Shown here: positions 47,059 to 64,000 of the stretch, piece by piece
Position numbering within the stretch: the first letter of the stretch is position 1
How the letters are laid out: each line of letters starts with the position of its first letter
Origin: Nematostella vectensis
Lineage: Eukaryota > Cnidaria > Anthozoa > Actiniaria > Edwardsiidae
Reading direction: 5' to 3'
Length of the DNA stretch: 64,000 nucleotides
Assembly: GCF_932526225.1 (NCBI RefSeq)
Contig: NC_064037.1
Coordinates: 6,988,203 to 7,052,202, forward strand
Made by a program: the position numbers and the translations under genes
The notes under the pieces: model-generated
What the model saw: the letters and a program-made list of their open reading frames with translations, nothing else
Told to the model about the DNA's origin: nothing
The model's database searches: none

Positions 47059-49332
47059 GGCGGTGTCCTGTGCAAGAAAAAAATAATTATGATGACAATA
47101 CGAAAGATATCCAAAAGACACGAACAAGTAGTTATTATACTGTAAATTTAAATTCAGATCACACTTCTTTCTGAAAGAAACCTCCTTACCATAAGTGCTA
47201 CAATTTCAAAGTAACTACAAAATCGACGTTGTCATGGCATAAATTCTAAATGTCACAAAAATGGACAACGTGCAGCCATCTTTACGAATCATCTCATCAT
47301 GTATAGTAGAGGTTTATACTTGCACTTGGGAAAGCGTTTAACTTAACTCTGACCCTGTCACAACTATAGCTTATATACTATAACCTATAGACTTTTCCAA
47401 GAAACAAAAAACACTGAACAAGTTCTACGAAATTTGTTACATAGCGGCTAAAATCTGTCTAAAATAAGACCTAAACAACATAGCAACCTAGATAAACAAC
47501 GAAGTATCATAAATAAAGCTCGGGAAGTTTACAAAGTTACTCGAGATTCGTATTTTGCCGACAGCAGTTAGACGATGAAGCAGTAAAAATGCATTTAACA
47601 GGTCAGTCTTGACTCTTTAGAAACAAAATCAAGTTGTTTTTTATGCTGTTTTTAGCTCAACTTACCTGGTTTCGCGTTCCAGGCGCCATATTTTCATCTC
47701 GAGTCATTCTCGCCCCAGTGCCTATAGGCCCGAAACGACTGTTTGCCCCAGACCTTTCCCGCGCAATTCAAAATAAAGCAAGCCAAAGTCCTGTCAAAGT
47801 CACATCAAATCGAAATGTATGTAAGGAAACCTTCACAAGGAAAGAGTCAGAAAATGGGCTAAGGTAAGGTTATCATTGAAATGTTTTAACTTAAAAGTCC
47901 TCTGACGTTATGACTGTTTTGAGAATGAAAACCTTTTGTGTGATTGATAAGTACTTTACTTCATCTCCTCTTCTTGATGAAAGCTCGCTCTCACACTTTT
48001 TATAAAACCGTCTCAGTCTCAACAACGATCTCTCCTTTTTTTAAATGCACTGTAAGAACATGGATAGGAAGCGGTCTTGAAGAGAATGGGCCCATTTCCC
48101 TGTATTTTCCATTTGCCCCTTTCTTTACTGACACATGTAGAAATCACGTGACTTTTCGAGTGGAAAATCATGCCAAAACGGCAGCGGCTGTCAGTCAAAG
48201 GGATGAAAAACATAAGGTAAAAACAAACTGTTTTTGTGAGATAAGCCCTTTCTTGCATTATTCGTAAGTGCTGAATTAGTTGCCGTTTGTTTGTGTTATT
48301 TAGCCAAAACACATGCCAATTTCATGTAGTACTAGTAAAATAATTAGCATTTTTGTGTGAAGGTATTATAGGGGTATTTTTTCGAACGCCCAACAAGCAT
48401 CCCTACTTTTATATTTACCATGAAGAAAGTCCCTCCTCCCTCCTTCCCACCCCTGGATCTGAAAGGCTCACCATCTGGCCTATGCACTGATCATTTAACC
48501 GCACCCCTCCTGGAGTAAGGGTAGGAGATTAGATTTTAACCCTGACCCTTCAGGCGTGTACAGAGGATTGGCTGAGGGAGGGGGGGGGGGGGTGTGCGCA
48601 CTCATAGATATCACATGGAAGAAGCATAGTATTTGAAGATTCTTCTATAAGAAATGACCCACTTTTTTTGCCGCCTAGGGGAGGGGCTCCGCACACCCCC
48701 CCTATGTATGCGCCTGCCCTCGGGATAGTAACTGTACATTTGAGATGATACACCATCTGAAATGAGCCTTTTATATCTCTCAAAACATTTTTGTATATGT
48801 TGAACCGTGGGATGCAAGGATAAAACGAGAGACTTTGTCTTTCTTGAAATTCATATATTCTGTAAAACATGGTTATCTATTCCCCTGATGGCTTCAGCGT
48901 TTCCCAAGATTGTAGAAGGCTGTTTCCAATTTCTATTTGCCCCTACCCCTAAAAGTCAAAAACAGTCCATACCACCACCCCCTCAGGACAGATTCTAGTT
49001 CAAAAGTGTGCTAAACCACCACATTTGAAATAACTAGTGCATTAGGACCCCTTCTGGTATCTGACCTTCGGTGTGTTCTTAGCATATTTAAAATTTGGTC
49101 AAATCTTTGACAAAGTTCTTATAAAAAAAGAGTGTATTCATCACGGCGGCCATAGTTGATTATTCATTAAATCAATAAGTTAGTCACTTGGTCGCTTTAC
49201 GGGTTCCTGCTAACGTCTTTATCGAATAACTTACATCTAAGCAGTTATATCATTTTAGATAAGTAAGCTCTTGCAATTTAAATGCTTTTGTAAGATTGAT
49301 ATGTAGCATTCTCTGTTGCTACGCGCAACGTG
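47059..49332. other. IFT52 5' region and spacer
   Basis: Holds the IFT52 5' exon candidate: on the minus strand cgaaaccag|gtaagt at 47660-47672 could join the acceptor at 47068. On the plus strand, an open stretch to 47860 ending in a donor-like ctaag|gtaagg (frame reads KRLFAPDLSRAIQNKASQSP) could be a first exon of an unrecognised divergent gene. A 107-codon frame at 47944-48267 also ends near a gtaaaa. None is recognisable, so I do not call a gene. A MITE is at 48551-48716. Confidence 0.4.
48551..48716. mobile_element. MITE-like element with caggcg ends
   Basis: The left end caggcgtgtacagagg and the right end ccccctatgtatgcgcctg are imperfect inverted repeats; about 166 bp. G-rich on the left (a run of about 14 G) and C-rich on the right, so the arms can also pair inside. 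Confidence 0.65.
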
Positions 49333-49965
49333 TCATATTAGTGGAAGCGTTTTGCACGGGTGATTACACGAGCGAAATAACCATTCCATTACAAGTTCAT
49401 GTGCAGAGAGCTGCCGGTATCGCACGAAAATCCTCGGCTTGGGATTTTTATCGGTTAAAACACCAGGGTTCAATGAAACACTATCCGTAGATTCCGTAGA
49501 ATAACTCATCTCCCCACTCGTATCTACACTGTTTTCTTCGTCTTCGTTTGTGAATAAGTTCTCCTTACTAAATGATTGATAGAATTCTGCGGCCTTGTTC
49601 AGCGGCGTAGGACTGCGAATCTCGCCTCTCTCGGTTATAACCATACGTTGAGGTCTTCCTTTATAAAAGCAAAATTCTTTGTCGTCTTCAAAGTGCCTAA
49701 GTGCCCTCTCAACACGGTAAGACAGTCTTTTCGGCGTGAAAGGAAGTCCAAAGGTGTCCGCTTTTTGCTTAGTCGCTGGAGTTGTGCGCGGCCTTATAAT
49801 GCTTCTCTCTAAGGTTTGTCGCCGTGGTAGTTTGGCTGTACGCACGTAGGGACTCTCATGTCCCGCCATTATTTCCATATCGTCAAATGCATGCTTGTCT
49901 CTTGAACTCACCCTGAGTTCTTGCTGGCTCCAATTTATTGCGGTATGCGACCTTTTTGTACACAT
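49333..49965 (-). CDS. Unrecognised intronless protein, 210 codons
   Basis: By far the longest uninterrupted frame outside recognised exons. The product starts MCTKRSHTAINWSQQELRVS, is hydrophilic and basic in the middle (RTAKLPRRQTLERS, LPFTPKRLSYRVERALRHFE) with an acidic serine-rich later part (NEDEENSVDTSGEMSYSTES). No signal peptide, membrane helix or domain is recognised. The composition looks like a natural intracellular, partly disordered protein rather than a random frame: few cysteines, no hydrophobic repeats. The start context is weak, and the gene could have further exons on either side. It may be lineage-specific. Function unknown. Confidence 0.5.
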   Translation of the reverse strand: MCTKRSHTAINWSQQELRVSSRDKHAFDDMEIMAGHESPYVRTAKLPRRQTLERSIIRPRTTPATKQKADTFGLPFTPKRLSYRVERALRHFEDDKEFCFYKGRPQRMVITERGEIRSPTPLNKAAEFYQSFSKENLFTNEDEENSVDTSGEMSYSTESTDSVSLNPGVLTDKNPKPRIFVRYRQLSAHELVMEWLFRSCNHPCKTLPLI

Positions 49966-51024
49966 ATTTAACCTTTACATAAAGTTATTGATGAACAATG
50001 AACTCAAGCTTAGACTCGATTAACTTTAACTTTTTCATCTCGATAAACTGGAGAAGATATGTTTACTACAAGAGTGACTTTCAAGATATCGCGACTGTGG
50101 CACTGTGGCCAGCGCGCCTGCTGTTGTTAGAACTGATTATGAAATATTTATATTTGTTTGTTTTTATTCCATTACCGACTTATCACCTCGGACGTCATCT
50201 GTGTCACGCTTCTTTGATTAAACTTCAAGAGTTTGGTAATCTTACGATTTCGAGTTCAATTTGGAAATAATACTTACACGAGTGAATTTTTTCAAAAGCT
50301 CAAATTGCACGAGCTGTCTTCGGAGACAATTTCTTCGGAGACAATTTCGGCAAAGGTTTCCTAGGCCTTGACTCTCACTGCCAATGTGGCGGCCAATTTT
50401 TAATTGTCACGCGTTCCCTAGAGGCCCACCCATCCCTATATATTTAGCTAATCACATTTGTATTTCACTTGACCTTACCAGTTTTGCATAACGCGTCGTT
50501 TTTTTTCCGGGGTTGTTTTCCCCCATTTTTCTGCTTGTTGATACATAAACATGTTTGTATATTTTTACATTACATTTAAACTTGTAAAATTGGTCTCCAA
50601 TAAACTGGTGCGCGTCATTTCAGGCCTATATCCACGGGAGGTGCACAGGGAGCTCACCTCTACGGTTTGAATAAAGTTAGATATGTTTTTTAGCTTTGCG
50701 TTGTTGTTGATTTAGTGCGTGTGTGCGTTTGTATCTCTTGTCTTCTTTTTCGGCGCCCGATGCTTTCTGCCGCTCTCTCATTTGTTAGCGGTCTAACGGC
50801 CGTCCCGACTGCGAAATGCGCAACACGACCGCCGAAGGTCCACTTTCGGTTCCCAATGGACGTGCTATTTGTAGACAAAACTATAAAGCGTAAGATAGAT
50901 CACTCTGGTATGCAACCAAATCCGACAATAAACGTCCCGTTGAGGTAATGAAAAGACATAAAAAAAAATCCCTTATTGTTCTTTCGGGGATGGTCAGATT
51001 TTTATCAGAGAACTCATTCCGTCC

Positions 51025-51056
<32 letters not shown>

Positions 51057-54032
51057 GAGTACGGGCCTGCACTTCTCACACCTTGTGCGTTATTTATGTA
51101 GAATATACAAAATAGATATAGGTACATTTGTTCTGCCAGGCCAAGAGTGCTCGATAGTGACTAAAAGTCAGAAGAGCATAATCAGTTCATGAAACTCTGA
51201 GTCGCCGGTGCGCCAGGAACCATATATATTATTGAATATACAATATAAACATTTTCTGTGGGAAGGATCGAAGAACATAAGCACAGAACACGGGTTTTAG
51301 TAATGTATTCCAGTAAAGACATGATCATATCATTTTTTTTCTTCTTTCTGGCGCACACCAGGAGTTCTAAAGGACACAAAAATGAGGAAAATTGCGATAG
51401 CTCGGCTTACCTGGGTTTCTTTACTCTCTGTAAGTACAAAGCAATCACCAAAAAAATGGAATTCGACTCTGCCAAATTTTCGTCTTTAATAAGACTTCTT
51501 TTTCTTTTTCTTCTTCTTCTGCCCTGGAGAGGTCTTATTAAAGACGAAAATTTGGCAGAGTCGAATTCCAGTTTTTGGTGTATTGCAATCACAAGTCTAG
51601 AAGAGTAGAAAAGTGACCAATCCAGAAGAAATTTATACACATCCTAATTCAATATTTTGTGATAACCTCTATAGACCGAAAGCGCAAGAAAAGAAGTGCT
51701 CCAACGGGAGGGCCTATTTTAGGCCTGGTGACAAGCCTCTGGGCCCTCAGGGTTTTCCTGGGGAGCGCCCGAGAACGCGGGTCTGGGAATGTGAATATTG
51801 CCATTGCTCGCATGCGAGCGCACATTTCAGCCATGCCCACGCACATTGCTCTTGCATACACGCCCCATCAAAAAAAGAATGCTCGTTTGCTTCGTGTTTT
51901 TATTTCGGCTTTATATCATTTAAATCTATTAAAAAGGTACCAAGTCGACAGTTGAAGATAGATCCTTGCTATTACGAGCTACAACGTGACGCACAGAGAA
52001 ATCAGGCAGATTATAATGTTTATTTTTTACGTGCGCATCATGCTCAATGATTACTTTTCGAACTGTCGATGCATTACAAAGAGAAATGCAATTTGTAAAA
52101 ACGAAAGGCTTGCCAAGAACCATTCCTTGGCCCTCACTGAGCTTATTTGCATTGCGTCGCGTAACAGTTAGAACGACTGCTTAGCAGCGGTGGCGCAGGG
52201 GCGGCGCGAATCCCCTCGACCGCCAAAAAGTGTCCTTCTCCTATCAAAGAAAGCAAATCGGCAAATTCCAGCCACGCGCTTGTGAGTTATCGGAGTTCAA
52301 CTGCAAATAAACACTAGTGATAGATCAAACTTCTTCGCCACTTTCATGCTTTTAGTCACACAGTGCAAACCTGTGGGCTTTGTTATTGGATTGATATTAC
52401 AAACTAGATTTTGCTGGTGCTCATGTTTTAAACTTTCTAACAGCGAAAATATCCTACTGGTGTATTGATTGATTTGTCGTCTGACTGTTATGGTAACCAA
52501 AATTGCCAACAGGTATAATATTTTTTTCGTTGCGAAAATAAACTTACAAATGCGACCGTTTAGTCGCTTACTCTTGCTCGAGAACCGAGCAAACTTTGAA
52601 TGCTACCCCTTCTCACTGTAAGACAAAATGACACAGTATGGGTAGCTTAGGCCCTCGCCACACTAGCAAGAACAATCTGGAACAATCTGGAAATCCTCAC
52701 ATCGAGTATGTTATATATCGTCTTTTGTTTATAGACCTAATCGTTAGTTAACGTATTGTGAAAATTAATTGTTTTGTCGTTCTACGATGAAATGTCCCTT
52801 ATAATTGATTGTCGCGAATATTTCCAAATGAATATTGCTACTGTACCGTTGCATGATTCAATCTAGACCATGATCTTGGGGATCACAATTTATTGTGTGA
52901 GCTTTGGCGTTTATCGGTTTCCCTCGATGGAAAGCTTATATAAGCGGAGCAAAACCCTACAATCGTCACCTATTGGTGAAATGATAGGGATAGCGGGAAT
53001 TTTCTTGAGTTTATTTACAGGCAAAACGGCGGCTTTACTTGAGGGATTTAAGGTTTTGCGTGTCTTTAATCGATGGTCCATGGAATTTTAATTCCTCGTA
53101 GTGCCACCTACCCGAATGCGAAAGGCATCTGTACAAAAATGTGGAATTATTTCCTAATAGAAAAAGTCTATAAGTCTAAACACTTTGGATTTCTCTGTGG
53201 TTAGACTCCTTTCTAATTCAGATTCAAACCTTGAGCTTTGGGTAAAAAAAGATAGGAGATTTTGTCTACCCAAACAAGCATGCATGCGCTAGTTTTATTA
53301 ATGAGCGCCATTGCTCCTTGTCTATGAAAAAAAAATGTTCGTTTATTATTTTTAAAAATCGAAATTCAACAAAATTAGATTTGTGTGCTAGGATTTTCTT
53401 TTGCACCTGTCATAGAATGTTTCTCGCAAACGAGAGCTTTCGTTGGTTGATCCCCAAGAGACGGCTGACGTAAATCCGGTCAATGGCGTCTTCAACTCTA
53501 CCATCCACTCACAGTGCAGAATTCCTTTGGCTGATCGCTACCAGATAACAATACGGGCTATTTCTGACCATTATTTGGCACTCCTATTGGCGCAAAACAC
53601 CCCCGGAGAAATAATAGTCATCTTTGAATTAATTTTTAAAAAGAAAAAAACCTTTCCCGACATCCAATGCAAATACCAGAACTTCTGCGTTCCGGTCGCG
53701 ATTTGTACTGATTGTAATTTTTCGTAAAAAGAGGCCGAAAAGACATCTATTTTCCTGAAACACACAAGGAAAAAAGCCAAGGAAGAAAGAAAAGGGAAAT
53801 CTCTTCATTTGTATTTTACGCGTTCGGGATTTACTTGGGAATTTCCGCGAAAAATTGCATTTTGAATAAATTATTCGCCAAGTGGCGATGCGAGACGGTT
53901 GAGATCAATTATCCCTGTGGAACAACTGCTTGCAACTCGCGCTGTGATTGGCCAGTCGTATCAAGGCTGCAAAATCTTGCCTTTCGAGCAAACTCCTCTT
54001 CGTCATGGCGTAAATATTAGTGAATCTACAAG
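49966..54032. other. Spacer before the ferlin gene
   Basis: About 4 kb of unassigned sequence. Contains a C run of about 21 bases followed by A (51026-51055), a long foldback at 51441-51588, and AT-rich stretches. The open frames of 60-145 codons lack domains and several are mirror images within the foldback. The last few hundred bases should contain the ferlin promoter and 5' UTR; none of its elements is clear. Confidence 0.5.
51441..51588. mobile_element. Long-arm foldback (about 55-bp arms) with pyrimidine loop
   Basis: The left arm (gcaatcaccaaaaaaatgga through attcgactctgccaaatttt to aataagac, 51441-51495) is matched almost perfectly by the reverse complement at 51532-51588. The loop is ttctttttctttttcttctt-like. 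The symmetry makes both strands read EFDSAKFSSLIR, which explains the paired open frames here. No clear target duplication was seen. Confidence 0.85.
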
Positions 54033-63915
<9,883 letters not shown>

Positions 63916-64000
63916 GTATGTATTGTTTGTTTTACTCACTTCTAAGAGCACTGCATGATAATATGCTCACAATTCTTCTGGCATTAGTGAATACAGTCAG

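Noticed and set aside
47944..48267. 107-codon plus-strand frame
   Set aside because: No domain, overlapped by a 97-codon frame on the other strand; kept only as a remark in the spacer entry.
51258..51640. Overlapping open frames of 116 and 77 codons on opposite strands
   Set aside because: Both arise from the symmetric arms of the foldback at 51441-51588.
51613..52050. 145-codon open frame
   Set aside because: Cys/His-rich by chance (SHASAHFSHAHAHCSC), no zinc-finger spacing, overlapping frames of similar length on both strands.

Overview
This window is nuclear DNA of a multicellular animal: split genes with GT-AG introns, vertebrate-like intron density, AT-rich non-coding DNA, many short foldback transposons and large minisatellites. 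The gene set (chaperonin CCT6, malectin, TLCD3/FAM57, SGF29, IFT52, an otoferlin-type ferlin, a somatomedin-B/thrombospondin protein) is general metazoan. Compact genes, short introns and abundant MITEs suggest an invertebrate, plausibly an anthozoan cnidarian; that placement is inference. Gene symbols are given by similarity to the human families recalled from general knowledge; no database was searched.

Layout. 1-6851 (-): SBSPON-like secreted SMB/TSR gene, 3' end outside the window. 11073-23238 (-): complete CCT6 in 19 coding exons whose phases all close to 532 codons. 23630-26526 (+): malectin, 4 exons, divergent from CCT6 with about 390 bp between start codons. 26.5-30.2 kb: intergenic, holding a 1.9 kb minisatellite. 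30236-33854 (-): TLCD3-like TLC-domain membrane protein, 5 exons. 34424-40567 (+): SGF29, 11 exons, divergent from TLCD3 across about 570 bp. 42178-47058 (-): IFT52, 13-14 exons, convergent with SGF29. 49333-49965 (-): unrecognised 210-codon intronless ORF. 54033 to the right edge (+): N-terminal 476 codons (13 exons) of an otoferlin-like ferlin.

The genes are unrelated housekeeping, ciliary and membrane-trafficking genes, not a pathway cluster. The most unusual signal is recurrent duplication of exon edges. CCT6 exon 12 and ferlin exon 7 have each seeded a tandem array in which every unit carries the 3' end of the exon plus its 5' splice site (about 16 and about 28 decoy donors). CCT6 exon 18 and the last SGF29 exon each have a decayed partial copy next to them. 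CCT6 intron 2 also holds a piggyBac deletion derivative with intact TTAA ends nested in an older inverted-repeat element. About a dozen MITE-like foldbacks are scattered through introns and spacers.
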